Assembly: GCA_937958995.1 (NCBI GenBank)
Contig: CALGAP010000008.1
Location: forward strand, 62,001-126,000
Source of the DNA: an uncultured Chitinophagaceae bacterium
GTDB taxonomy: Bacteria; Bacteroidota; Bacteroidia; Chitinophagales; Chitinophagaceae
Direction of reading: 5' to 3'
DNA length: 64,000 bases
The notes beneath the pieces were generated by a model. That model searched no databases. It saw only the letters and a program-made list of their open reading frames with translations, and was not told the DNA's origin. Positions 24,469 through 33,663 of the stretch are shown piece after piece (position 1 is the stretch's first letter; the number at the start of each line of letters is the position of its first letter). Made by a program: the position numbers and the translations under genes.

Positions 24469-25509
24469 ATGCTGAAAAATGATTTAATACTAAGGGCTCT
24501 CCGTGGTGACCACACCGAACGCACTCCCGTATGGATGATGCGCCAGGCAGGCCGTTACCTGCCCGACTATATGAAACTGAAAGAAAAATATTCTTTCTTC
24601 GAGCGCTGCCAGACACCGGAGCTCGCCGCCGAAATCACCATTCAACCCGTTGACCAGGTGGGCGTGGACGCAGCCATTATTTTCTCCGACATACTGGTGG
24701 TGCCGCAGGCCATGGGCATGGAGGTGCAAATGCTCGAAGGCAAAGGCCCCGTACTGCCCGACCCCATCAAACGCTATGCTGACCTCGATAAGCTCATCAG
24801 GCCCGACGTAAACGAAACACTCGGCTACGTGTTCGATGCGCTGCGCCTCACCAAAAATGAACTGAATGGCCGCGTGCCCCTGATTGGCTTTGCCGGCGCC
24901 CCGTGGACATTGCTTTCCTATATGGTGCAGGGCAAGGGCTCAAAAACTTTCGACGAAGCAAAAATTTTCTGCTACACACAACCCGACACCGCACATCGGC
25001 TTCTGCAGATGATCACCGACACCACCATCGACTACCTGAAAGGACAGGCTGCCGCCGGCGCCGACCTGGTGCAGATTTTCGATAGCTGGGGCGGACTGTT
25101 AAGCGCCGATGATTTTGATAATATTTCCCTGCCCTATATCCGCCAGATTGTAGAAGCAGTGAAAGACACCGTACCCGTTATCATCTTCGCCAAGGGTGCC
25201 TGGCACAGCCTGCAAGCCATGGCCGATACCGGCGCGCAGGGACTGGGTATTGACTGGTGCATCACACCCGAACTGGCCCGACAATTCGCGGGGAATGATG
25301 TGACGCTGCAAGGCAATTTTGATCCCGCCAAACTGTTATTGCCCATACCCGAGTTAAGTAAAGAGGTGAAAAAGATGTTGCGTGCATTTGGCGGTCATCG
25401 CCATATTGCCAACTTGGGTCACGGCATTTTGCCCAATGTACCCGTTGATCATGCCCGTGCTTTTGTGGATACGGTAAAAGAATACAGCCTGCAATTACAT
25501 AAAGCATGA
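24469..25509 (+). CDS. hemE: Uroporphyrinogen decarboxylase
   Basis: Decarboxylates uroporphyrinogen III to coproporphyrinogen III. Signatures are PVWMMRQAGRYLPDY, the conserved IIFSDILVVPQAMGM, GFAGAPWTLLSYMVQG, FDSWGGLLS and GNFDPAKLL...GHRHIANLGHGILPNVP. I used the ATG at 24469 (346 aa); an upstream non-ATG extension would run into hemD and lacks conservation. Its TGA overlaps the hemF ATG (ATGA). Confidence 0.97.
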   Translation: MLKNDLILRALRGDHTERTPVWMMRQAGRYLPDYMKLKEKYSFFERCQTPELAAEITIQPVDQVGVDAAIIFSDILVVPQAMGMEVQMLEGKGPVLPDPIKRYADLDKLIRPDVNETLGYVFDALRLTKNELNGRVPLIGFAGAPWTLLSYMVQGKGSKTFDEAKIFCYTQPDTAHRLLQMITDTTIDYLKGQAAAGADLVQIFDSWGGLLSADDFDNISLPYIRQIVEAVKDTVPVIIFAKGAWHSLQAMADTGAQGLGIDWCITPELARQFAGNDVTLQGNFDPAKLLLPIPELSKEVKKMLRAFGGHRHIANLGHGILPNVPVDHARAFVDTVKEYSLQLHKA

Positions 25510-26417
25510 ACATTAAGGAAAGCTGGATATCATACATCGAAGAACTGCAAAACACCATCTGCACCGCGCTTGAAAACGCCGACGGATTGGCACGCTTTGC
25601 AGAAGATCGCTGGGAGCGCCCCGGTGGTGGTGGCGGCAGAACAAGAATGATCGCCAACGGAAATGTTTTTGAAAAAGGCGGTGTAAATACCTCAGTGGTT
25701 CACGGCGCCGTGACCGATGCCATGCGCACGCAACTAAAAATTGAAGGCGCGCGATGGTTTGCTTGTGGATTGTCGCTGGTGTTACACCCAGTAAATCCGT
25801 TTGTCCCCACCGTTCATTGCAACTACCGCATGTTTGAGTTATACAATGAACAAGGCAGCCTCACTGATCGCTGGTTTGGTGGCGGTACCGATCTTACGCC
25901 GTATTATTTGTTTGAAGAAGACGCCCGTCACTTTCACAGCACCTATAAAAATGTCTGCGATCGTTTTGACCCATCATTATACCCGGCTTTCAAAACTGAA
26001 TGCGACAACTATTTTGTGAACATGCATCGCAACCATGAGCGCCGCGGCATCGGCGGGATTTTTTACGACTACCAACGTGCCGGTGCGGGCAGGGATGTTC
26101 AGTTTTGGTTTGAATTTGGCAAGGCTTGTGGCAACGCATTTCTTGATGCCTATCTGCCAATTGTGGAGAAGCGGAAAAACATGTCATATAATGACCGGCA
26201 CAAACATTGGCAGGAAATCAGGCGGGGCCGGTACGTTGAATTCAACTTAGTCCACGACCGTGGCACTTTGTTTGGTTTGAAGACAAACGGAAGAACAGAA
26301 AGCATTTTAATGAGTTTGCCACCAACGGTACGGTTCGAATACAATTATCAGCCGGAGGCGGGAAGCGAAGAGGAGAAGTTGTTGAAAGTGTGTTTGAAAC
26401 CGGTGGATTGGGTGTAG
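25506..26417 (+). CDS. hemF: Oxygen-dependent coproporphyrinogen III oxidase
   Basis: Converts coproporphyrinogen III to protoporphyrinogen IX using O2. Seen are WERPGGGGGRTRMIANGNVFEKGGVNTS, HPVNPFVPTVHCNYRMFEL, DRWFGGGTDLTPYYLFEED, GIGGIFYDYQ, and RGRYVEFNLVHDRGTLFGLKTNGRTESILMSLPP. 303 aa. The O2-dependent enzyme indicates an aerobic branch; no hemN/hemZ is in the window. Translationally coupled to hemE by a 4-bp overlap. Confidence 0.97.
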   Translation: MNIKESWISYIEELQNTICTALENADGLARFAEDRWERPGGGGGRTRMIANGNVFEKGGVNTSVVHGAVTDAMRTQLKIEGARWFACGLSLVLHPVNPFVPTVHCNYRMFELYNEQGSLTDRWFGGGTDLTPYYLFEEDARHFHSTYKNVCDRFDPSLYPAFKTECDNYFVNMHRNHERRGIGGIFYDYQRAGAGRDVQFWFEFGKACGNAFLDAYLPIVEKRKNMSYNDRHKHWQEIRRGRYVEFNLVHDRGTLFGLKTNGRTESILMSLPPTVRFEYNYQPEAGSEEEKLLKVCLKPVDWV

Positions 26418-26519
26418 GTTGAACAAATCCTGATTACCTTCGGAGTTGGAACTCAACGCCGAAATTGAACGAAGCAAAAATAATATAGAAGAAAAATTAA
26501 AAAGCAACTCATTTCAATA

Positions 26520-27494
26520 ATGTACCTGCAAAGACGAAACAGAATCCTCCGCCAATCGCCAGCCATTCGCAGCCTGGTGGCGGAAACCATATTAACACCT
26601 AACGATTTTATCGTTCCCCTCTTTATTACTGAGGGGGAAAATACAAAAGAAGAAATCAGTTCCATGCCCGGTTATTTCCGGTTCAGCCTCGATAGCGCCG
26701 TGAAAGAAGTGAAAGAACTTTGGGCAATGGGGATAAAAAGCGTGCTGCTTTTTGTGAAATGTAAAGATGAACTGAAAGACAATAAAGGAACCGAGGCGCT
26801 TAATCCCAATGGACTGATGCAGCGCAGCATCAAGGCCATCAAAAACGCTGTGCCTGAGATGGTGGTAATGACCGATGTGGCGTTGGATCCCTTTTCTTCA
26901 TATGGCCACGATGGCATTGTAGAGAACAATGAAATTGTAAACGACGCCACCGTGGAAGTGCTGGCCAAAATGAGCGTGAGTCACGCGAAAGCAGGCGCCG
27001 ATTTTGTAGCACCCAGTGACATGATGGACGGTCGCATTGCAGCAATACGGGAAGCATTGGAGAAAAACGGGTTTACCAAAACGGGCATCATGAGTTACAG
27101 CGCAAAGTATGCTTCTTGTTTTTACGGCCCCTTCCGCGATGCATTGGACAGTGCCCCGGGATTTGGGGATAAGAAAACATACCAGATGGATTATGCCAAC
27201 CGCATCGAAGCCATCAAAGAAACGCTGATGGACGTGGAAGAAGGCGCCGATATTGTGATGGTAAAACCCGCGCTGGCCTACCTCGACGTGATTCGTGAAG
27301 TGAAAAATGCAGTGGAAGTGCCCGTGAGTGCATACAACATCAGCGGCGAGTACTCGATGATAAAGGCCGCCGCCAAAATGGGCTGGCTCGACGAGAACAA
27401 GGCCATACTGGAAACACTCACCGCCATCAAGCGCGCGGGCGCAGATCTGATAGCTACTTATTTTGCCAGGCAGGCAGTGCAATTAATCAGTTAA
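26520..27494 (+). CDS. hemB: Delta-aminolevulinic acid dehydratase (porphobilinogen synthase)
   Basis: Condenses two 5-aminolevulinates to porphobilinogen. The two active-site lysines lie in MSYSAKYASCFYGPFRDA (about K194) and IVMVKPALAYLD (about K249). The metal-site region MTDVALDPFSSYGHDGI lacks the zinc triple-cysteine signature (DVALDPFSSYGHDG rather than DVCLC...H.HC), so a Mg-dependent or alternative-metal type is likely. 324 aa. Separated from hemF by 102 bp and overlapping hemL by 1 nt (TAATG). Confidence 0.96.
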   Translation: MYLQRRNRILRQSPAIRSLVAETILTPNDFIVPLFITEGENTKEEISSMPGYFRFSLDSAVKEVKELWAMGIKSVLLFVKCKDELKDNKGTEALNPNGLMQRSIKAIKNAVPEMVVMTDVALDPFSSYGHDGIVENNEIVNDATVEVLAKMSVSHAKAGADFVAPSDMMDGRIAAIREALEKNGFTKTGIMSYSAKYASCFYGPFRDALDSAPGFGDKKTYQMDYANRIEAIKETLMDVEEGADIVMVKPALAYLDVIREVKNAVEVPVSAYNISGEYSMIKAAAKMGWLDENKAILETLTAIKRAGADLIATYFARQAVQLIS

Positions 27495-28792
27495 TGAAAA
27501 TTATGATCGGGAAAAGTATAGAACTGTTTGAAAGAGCTCAGAAAAGCATACCGGGTGGAGTGAACTCACCGGTAAGAGCATTCAAAAGCGTGGGCGGCAC
27601 ACCGCTATTTATCAAAAGAGCAAAGGGTGCCTATTTATTCGATGCAGACGATAACCGTTATATAGACTATATCAATTCCTGGGGACCGATGATTTTGGGT
27701 CATGCTTACGAACCGGTTGTTAAAGGCATCCAGGAATACGCCACCTACTCTACTTCTTTCGGCGCTCCTACCGAGCTGGAAGTGGAAATGGCCGAGCTGA
27801 TCTGCAACATGGTGCCCAATGTGGATTTAATAAGAATGGTAAGCAGCGGCACCGAGGCCTGCATGAGCGCCATCAGGCTGGCGCGCGGATATACCGGCCG
27901 CAACAAAATCATCAAATTTGAAGGATGTTATCACGGTCATGCCGACTCGTTTTTGGTAAAGGCCGGCAGCGGCGTCGCCACATTCAATATACAGACCGTA
28001 CCCGGCGTTACAGCCGGCGTTGCCGCCGATACCCTCACCTGCGCCTATAATGACCTGCCTGCAGTAGAAAAATTAGTACAGGAACATAAAAATGAAATTG
28101 CCGCCATCATCATCGAGCCCGTGGCAGGCAATATGGGCTGCATTGTACCGCAACCGGGTTTTCTCGAAGGACTCCGTGCCATCTGTGATCGCGAGAAAAT
28201 TGTTTTCATCATAGACGAAGTGATGACCGGCTTCAGGCTGTCGCGCGGCGGCGCGCAGGAAAGATTAGGCATCAATGCCGACCTGGTGACTTACGGAAAA
28301 GTAATTGGCGGCGGTATGCCCGTTGGCGCCTTCGGAGGTAAGAGAGAAATTATGCAACACATTGCCCCGATCGGCAACGTGTACCAGGCGGGCACACTCA
28401 GCGGCAATCCCCTCGCAATGATTGCGGGTTATACCATGCTGAAAACATTGAATGAAAACCCGCATATTTATACCGAGCTCGAAGAAAAATCAGCTTACCT
28501 GCACAAAGGTTTAGATGAAGTCTTCAAAAACAGCGGCACGCCCTACGTCATCAACCGCGTAGGTTCGATGATCAGCATTCATTTCTCCGAAAAACCTGTT
28601 ATCGATTTTGCATCGACCGCGGCTGCGAACAATGAATTGTTCAAAAAATTCTTCCACGCCATGCTAAGGCGTGGCGTTTACCTGCCGCCATCTGCTTTCG
28701 AGACCTGGTTTTTGAGCAACGCTTTAACGAAAGAAGATTTGGATGCTACACTGGAAGCAGCGGGAGAAAGTCTGAACGAAATTTTGCTCTAG
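27494..28792 (+). CDS. hemL: Glutamate-1-semialdehyde 2,1-aminomutase
   Basis: PLP enzyme making 5-aminolevulinate from glutamate 1-semialdehyde. Motifs are SIPGGVNSPVRAFKSVGG, VSSGTEACMSAIRLARGYTGRNKIIKFEGCYHGH, IDEVMTGFR and the PLP lysine in VTYGKVIGGGMPVGAFGG (about K268). 432 aa. Last gene of the haem operon; its start overlaps the hemB stop (TAATG). A short repeat rich in CTTTGCG follows the stop. Confidence 0.97.
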   Translation: MKIMIGKSIELFERAQKSIPGGVNSPVRAFKSVGGTPLFIKRAKGAYLFDADDNRYIDYINSWGPMILGHAYEPVVKGIQEYATYSTSFGAPTELEVEMAELICNMVPNVDLIRMVSSGTEACMSAIRLARGYTGRNKIIKFEGCYHGHADSFLVKAGSGVATFNIQTVPGVTAGVAADTLTCAYNDLPAVEKLVQEHKNEIAAIIIEPVAGNMGCIVPQPGFLEGLRAICDREKIVFIIDEVMTGFRLSRGGAQERLGINADLVTYGKVIGGGMPVGAFGGKREIMQHIAPIGNVYQAGTLSGNPLAMIAGYTMLKTLNENPHIYTELEEKSAYLHKGLDEVFKNSGTPYVINRVGSMISIHFSEKPVIDFASTAAANNELFKKFFHAMLRRGVYLPPSAFETWFLSNALTKEDLDATLEAAGESLNEILL

Positions 28793-28796
28793 TCCC

Positions 28797-28822
28797 TGGC
28801 GCCTTTGCGCGAAAAACGCACG
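28797..28822. repeat. CTTTGCG-type dispersed intergenic repeat, copy 1
   Basis: TGGCGCCTTTGCGCGAAAAAC directly after the hemL stop resembles CTTTGCGTGAAGCC at 34873-34887. Both match a family of cttTGCGt-rich intergenic sequences common in environmental bacteria, from memory. Confidence 0.4.
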
Positions 28823-28843
28823 ACACGAAAACCCAACAATCAA

Positions 28844-29797
28844 TTAATGCAACAATAACTCGCAAGGTTTCAAACCCGTTTGCTTCTTAAACGCAGTAGA
28901 AAAATGTGAAATAGAAGAATAACCCAGCATCATCGACACTTCCGTCACGCTAAGACCTTTTTCATACAAAAGATACCGCGCGTGCTCCATGCGTTGACCC
29001 TGGTAAAAATCGAAGATGGTAGTGCCGTATAATTCTTTAAACCCTTTTTTCAGGTAACACTCATTGATCGCCACTTTGCGACTAAGTTCCTTGATAGTAA
29101 TCGGCTCGCCGATATGCTGCAACAGGATCTCGCGCGCCTTCACAATCTTTTCGCGGTCGGCTTCATTGGCCAGGAACTTGCACTGGAAACTTTCCACCTC
29201 CTTATCATCGCCCATCATACACTCCAGGCTATACAGCAGCAGCATCTGGGTTTGGGCATTGATATAAATATTCTCGAGGCTATCGGTATAGCTGTGGTTC
29301 AGCAATGCTTCCAGCACCAGCCGGGTGCGGCCGCAAAGCGGAAGTATTTTTGAAAAAGAAGAAAGATGTTTGAAGTTGAGAATATCATCAGTCAGGCTGC
29401 GTTCCCCACTCATTTTCCGCGGCTTCACAAACTGAGAAAGATGAACCGGTGTAAAACGAAAACTCAACACATCGATGCTCTCCACCCTTTCAGAGCAGTT
29501 GCGCGAATTGTTCAGCCTGCAATTATCACACTCCGTCTCTTTTTCGCGGCAATACACATTGCCCGCCATACAAAAACGAAGCTCCAGGTAATTTTCGCTT
29601 TTACTATTGCGGCGGTTGTAGTGATACACCATCATGCCGGTATCTTCCACTGCCCATTGAGTGTGCCTGCGATATCGTTTAATGGAATACTGCACCGAGC
29701 CAGGTATCTGTTGCTCCTTTTCCTGGATCAACTCCAACTGGTCAACCATGATTGGTTGCTTGTACGACAATGAAATGATATCGGGAGGATTAAGCAT
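28844..29797 (-). CDS. AraC-family regulator with an N-terminal cysteine cluster
   Basis: The C-terminal 100 residues hold two helix-turn-helix units (ITIKELSRKVAINECYLKKGFKELYG and LSVTEVSMMLGYSSISHFSTAFKKQTGLKP), the AraC/XylS DNA-binding domain. The N-terminal domain carries C-X6-C-X6-C-X2-C-X7-C (residues 76-101 from the ATG at 29797), which could hold a metal or iron-sulfur cluster. An in-frame TTG at 29905 would add 36 residues with a further CC pair. It is convergent with hemL, 51 bp away. I infer, without proof, a link to iron, haem or redox state. Confidence 0.82.
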   Translation of the reverse strand: MLNPPDIISLSYKQPIMVDQLELIQEKEQQIPGSVQYSIKRYRRHTQWAVEDTGMMVYHYNRRNSKSENYLELRFCMAGNVYCREKETECDNCRLNNSRNCSERVESIDVLSFRFTPVHLSQFVKPRKMSGERSLTDDILNFKHLSSFSKILPLCGRTRLVLEALLNHSYTDSLENIYINAQTQMLLLYSLECMMGDDKEVESFQCKFLANEADREKIVKAREILLQHIGEPITIKELSRKVAINECYLKKGFKELYGTTIFDFYQGQRMEHARYLLYEKGLSVTEVSMMLGYSSISHFSTAFKKQTGLKPCELLLH

Positions 29798-29944
29798 AAG
29801 CGACTGCAAATTTACTGGCACAACATCAGAAATCCCAAAACAGCAGGGTTTGTGATTGTCAAAAGATTGCAAGATGGGGATCACGATCTTATCCGTATAA
29901 CCCAAAAATCCATATTAAATCCGCGATTCCTGCCTGCTCAAATC

Positions 29945-30949
29945 TTAATCGAAGCTCTGGTTGCTCGAAGCCGCAATCTTCAGCAGCCTGTTAAACTGCT
30001 CGGGTGTGAGGTCATTATAGAAAAAGTAAACCGGGTCGAGGCGGGTGCCGTTCTTATGCACCTCGTAGTGGCAGTGCGGGGCGGTACTCTTGCCGGTATT
30101 GCCCACCCAGCCGATGATTTCGCCGCGTTTTACCTTCTGGCCCACCTTCACCTTGATCTTATACATATGGCCATAAAGGGTTTCATAGCCATAGCCATGA
30201 TTGATAACTACGTGATTTCCATAGCCATTAGCCAGGTTACCCGCCACGCGCACCGTGCCATTGGCCGTGGCATAGATGGGGGTGCCCTGCGGCGCCGAGA
30301 AATCTAACCCCGCATGGAATTTCACCGTCTTATACACCGGGTCGATGCGGTAGCCAAAGCCCGAGGCAATGCGCTTCAGGTCCTGGTTACTAAGTGGTTG
30401 TATGGCCGGCGTGGCAGCCAGCAGCTGTTCCTTATTTTTTATGAAACTAAAGATCTCTTTGTACGATTGTTGCTGCCGGGCCATGCGGTTCTGCAGGTTG
30501 TTGAGTGTGGTAGTGATGGAATTCTCCAGCTCAAAATTGGTCATAGACATCAGCATCGCCCGCTCTTTCTGGTCTTCCATCTCTTTGCTGCGCAGGCTGT
30601 CAGGAATGGGATTGGCCTCAAAAATCACGCGATACACCTCGTTGTCGCGCTCTTCCAGCTCTTTCAGCTGCTGCTGCATTTTCCGGGTCATCTCATCCAG
30701 CACCAGGTAGCGTTCCTGCAGCGCCTGGTTATACTGCATCAGCCTTTTTTCATTGGCAGAAGGGAAATATTTATAGGCAATAGATACAATAATTATAGCG
30801 GTAACGATAGCGGCAGATATAAAACCGAGCACCCGCAGAAGCTTTACGTGCAGCGGTGTCTCCAGCTTTTCATAACGGAGCGTGTTGGTATTGTAGTAAT
30901 ACTTGATTTTCTTCATGGCATTGGCCCTTAGCACACGGTCGTTTTTCAT
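29945..30949 (-). CDS. M23 family metallopeptidase, membrane-anchored (peptidoglycan hydrolase)
   Basis: A short cytoplasmic start precedes one membrane helix (about residues 40-62), a coiled coil (about 70-130) and a C-terminal LytM domain. Zinc-site motifs seen are FHAGLDFSAPQGTPIYA, YETLYGHM and the HxH in APHCHYEVHKNG. Probably a periplasmic endopeptidase cutting peptidoglycan cross-links. 334 aa from ATG at 30949; a second ATG at 30916 (MKKIKYYYNT) is equally plausible and is the more usual start in Bacteroidota. Divergent from alaS. Confidence 0.92.
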   Translation of the reverse strand: MKNDRVLRANAMKKIKYYYNTNTLRYEKLETPLHVKLLRVLGFISAAIVTAIIIVSIAYKYFPSANEKRLMQYNQALQERYLVLDEMTRKMQQQLKELEERDNEVYRVIFEANPIPDSLRSKEMEDQKERAMLMSMTNFELENSITTTLNNLQNRMARQQQSYKEIFSFIKNKEQLLAATPAIQPLSNQDLKRIASGFGYRIDPVYKTVKFHAGLDFSAPQGTPIYATANGTVRVAGNLANGYGNHVVINHGYGYETLYGHMYKIKVKVGQKVKRGEIIGWVGNTGKSTAPHCHYEVHKNGTRLDPVYFFYNDLTPEQFNRLLKIAASSNQSFD

Positions 30950-30995
30950 AGTTCTCAGATGATTTCAATTACCTTTGCGGCACGCCAGAAACAGC

Positions 30996-31027
30996 TAATG
31001 GTTACAAATATAATGGCTTAACCATTA
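30996..31027. promoter_or_regulatory. Inverted repeat around the M23-gene -7 box
   Basis: TAATGGTTA (30996-31004) and TAACCATTA (31019-31027) are perfect 9-bp arms. The 14-bp loop holds CAAATATA (31005-31012), which reads TATATTTG on the minus strand, a consensus -7 box for the M23 gene. On the plus strand TTTG (30974-30977) lies 18 nt before the left arm, a possible alaS promoter. The layout suggests an operator shared by the divergent genes. Confidence 0.4.
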
Positions 31028-31047
31028 ACGGCGACAACAAATGCTTT

Positions 31048-33663
31048 ATGATGACCAGTGCCGAGATACGCAGCCAGTTTCTTGAATTTTTTAGAAAAAA
31101 TGGACATGAAATTGTTCCTTCCGCTCCTATTGTGGTGAAAGATGACCCCACGCTGTTGTTTACCAACGCCGGTATGAACCAGTTCAAAGACTATTTTCTC
31201 GGCAACAAAAAATCACCTTTTCCCCGCGTGGCCGACACCCAGAAATGCCTGAGAGTAAGCGGAAAACACAACGACCTGGAAGAAGTGGGCGTGGATACCT
31301 ACCACCATACCATGTTCGAAATGCTCGGCAACTGGAGCTTCGGCGATTATTTCAAAAAAGAAGCCATAGCCTGGAGCTGGGAATTATTAACCGAAGTTTA
31401 TAAGATTCCAAAAGATCGCCTGTACGTCACCATCTTCGAAGGCGACGAGGCCGAAAAACTTCCGAGAGACGAAGAAGCCTATAACGAATGGAAAAAATGG
31501 ATTTCAGAAGACCGCATCCTGCCCGGCAAAAAGAAAGATAATTTCTGGGAAATGGGCGATACCGGTCCCTGCGGTCCCTGCACGGAAATTCATGTGGACT
31601 GCAGACCTGGTGAAGAAAGGAAAAATATAGACGGCAAAAGCTTAGTCAATAAGGACCATCCGCAGGTGATCGAGATCTGGAATAATGTGTTTATCCAGTT
31701 CAACCGTCTTAAAGATGGCCGCCTGGAACCGCTGCCCGCCAAACATGTGGACACCGGCATGGGTTTCGAACGGCTGGTGAGGGTGCTGCAGGGAAAGCAA
31801 AGTAACTACGATACCGATATTTTCACCGGCACTATTGCGGCCATTGAAAAAATTGTAGGTAAAAAATATACCGGCGGCGACGACAAAGTAAGCATCGCGT
31901 TTCGCGTGCTGGCCGATCATATTCGCGCTATATGTTTCACCATCGCCGATGGACAATTACCCTCCAATACCGGCGCCGGTTATGTGATACGAAGAATTCT
32001 CCGCCGCGCGGTGAGGTATTATTTTTCATACCTCGATTGCAAACAGCCGCTGCTGCATCAGTTGGTGCCGGTGCTGGCCGACCAGTTTGCCAATGTATTC
32101 CCCGAATTAAAAAAACAGCAGGATTTTGTGCAGCGCGTGGTGAAAGAGGAAGAAGATGCGTTCTTAAGAACACTTGATAAAGGATTGAAGAAAATTGATG
32201 AGCTGATCGCTACCGCAAAAAACAAAGTGCTGGAAGGCGCTTCGGTATTTGAGCTGTACGATACCTATGGTTTTCCCGCCGACCTTACGCGACTGATAGC
32301 TGCAGAAAATAATCTTACGATCGACGAACAGGGTTTTGAAAAAGAAATGGAGAAACAAAAAGAACGCTCCCGCGCCGCCACCGCGCTCGATACCGAAGAC
32401 TGGGTGGTGCTCGGCGAAGGCGGTTCTACATTCGTCGGCTATGATTCTCTCGAAGTAAGATCAAAAGTCTTGAAATACCGCCGTATCAAAGCAAAAGGAA
32501 AAGAATCGTATCAACTGGTTCTTGCCGAAACACCTTTCTATGCAGAAAGCGGCGGACAGGTTGGCGATAAAGGCGAATTGGTTTTTGATGGTGAAGGCGT
32601 AAGAGTGGTCGACACCAAAAAAGAGAATGACCTCATCGTGCATTTCGTTGAAAAATTGCCCGCTAATGTCACTGCCGCTGTTGACGCGCGCGTTGATAAG
32701 TTTCGCCGCAGGAAAACAGCTGTTCATCACAGCGCCACACACCTGCTGCACGCGGCTCTGCGCAAAGTGCTGGGCACGCATGTAGCACAAAAAGGTTCGT
32801 TGGTAAATGATGAGCATCTCCGTTTTGACTTCTCGCATTTTGCCAGGATGACCAACGAAGAGATCGCGAAAGTGGAAGCAGTGGTGAATGAAAAAATTCG
32901 CGAGAATATTCCCGTGGTCATAAAATCAATGCCAAAAGATGAAGCGCTGCAACTCGGCGCCATGGCTTTGTTTGGTGAGAAATACGGCGATGTGGTGCGC
33001 GTGGTGATCATGGACCCCAATTATTCCGTAGAGCTTTGCGGCGGTACACATGTGGGAAGTACCGGCGAGCTGGGCATTTTCAAAATAAAACATGAAACTG
33101 CCGTGGCAGCCGGCGTGCGCCGCATTGAAGCGGTGTGCGGACTGGCGGCAGAACAGTATATCGCTGAACAATTGAACCAGCTGAACCAGGTAAAAGAATT
33201 ATTGAAAAATCCCAAAGACCTGGCTAAGTCAATAGAAAACCTTGGCGCGGAAAACAATGAGTTGAAGAAAAAACTCGAAAATCTAGAGAACCGCATACTC
33301 GCCGGTGTTCGCAACGAACTGCTCCAAAAAGTTGAAATCATCAACGGCGTTACGTTCGTGGGCGATATTGTGGAAGTGAGCAACCCCGATGCGTTGAAAA
33401 AACTTTGCTACGACCTTCGCAATAACCTGCATGATCACCTGGTAGTGCTCTGCGCCAATATTGGTGGTAAACCTTCGGTAGCCATTGGTATTGCTGATAC
33501 CGTTGTTGCCGCCAAAGGCCTGGATGCCGGTAAGATCATTAAAGAACATGTTGCTCCATTGATTAAAGGCGGTGGCGGGGGACAGAAAAATTTGGCTACT
33601 GCAGGCGGACAGGATGCCAGCAACCTGCAACAAGTGATAGAAAAAATAAAAAGCCTTTTGTAA
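31048..33663 (+). CDS. alaS: Alanyl-tRNA synthetase
   Basis: Class II synthetase. The catalytic core begins SAEIRSQFLEFFRKNGHEIVPSAP with FTNAGMNQFKDYFLG and GDTGPCGPCTEIH. The editing domain has HHSATHLLHAALRKVLG and the zinc cysteine in ELCGGTHVGSTGELGIFKI. A coiled coil (about 720-765) and the C-terminal DHHA1 domain GGGGGQKNLATAGGQD complete it. 871 aa is full length; start may be either of two adjacent ATGs. The M28 peptidase ATG follows its stop with no gap. Confidence 0.97.
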   Translation: MMTSAEIRSQFLEFFRKNGHEIVPSAPIVVKDDPTLLFTNAGMNQFKDYFLGNKKSPFPRVADTQKCLRVSGKHNDLEEVGVDTYHHTMFEMLGNWSFGDYFKKEAIAWSWELLTEVYKIPKDRLYVTIFEGDEAEKLPRDEEAYNEWKKWISEDRILPGKKKDNFWEMGDTGPCGPCTEIHVDCRPGEERKNIDGKSLVNKDHPQVIEIWNNVFIQFNRLKDGRLEPLPAKHVDTGMGFERLVRVLQGKQSNYDTDIFTGTIAAIEKIVGKKYTGGDDKVSIAFRVLADHIRAICFTIADGQLPSNTGAGYVIRRILRRAVRYYFSYLDCKQPLLHQLVPVLADQFANVFPELKKQQDFVQRVVKEEEDAFLRTLDKGLKKIDELIATAKNKVLEGASVFELYDTYGFPADLTRLIAAENNLTIDEQGFEKEMEKQKERSRAATALDTEDWVVLGEGGSTFVGYDSLEVRSKVLKYRRIKAKGKESYQLVLAETPFYAESGGQVGDKGELVFDGEGVRVVDTKKENDLIVHFVEKLPANVTAAVDARVDKFRRRKTAVHHSATHLLHAALRKVLGTHVAQKGSLVNDEHLRFDFSHFARMTNEEIAKVEAVVNEKIRENIPVVIKSMPKDEALQLGAMALFGEKYGDVVRVVIMDPNYSVELCGGTHVGSTGELGIFKIKHETAVAAGVRRIEAVCGLAAEQYIAEQLNQLNQVKELLKNPKDLAKSIENLGAENNELKKKLENLENRILAGVRNELLQKVEIINGVTFVGDIVEVSNPDALKKLCYDLRNNLHDHLVVLCANIGGKPSVAIGIADTVVAAKGLDAGKIIKEHVAPLIKGGGGGQKNLATAGGQDASNLQQVIEKIKSLL

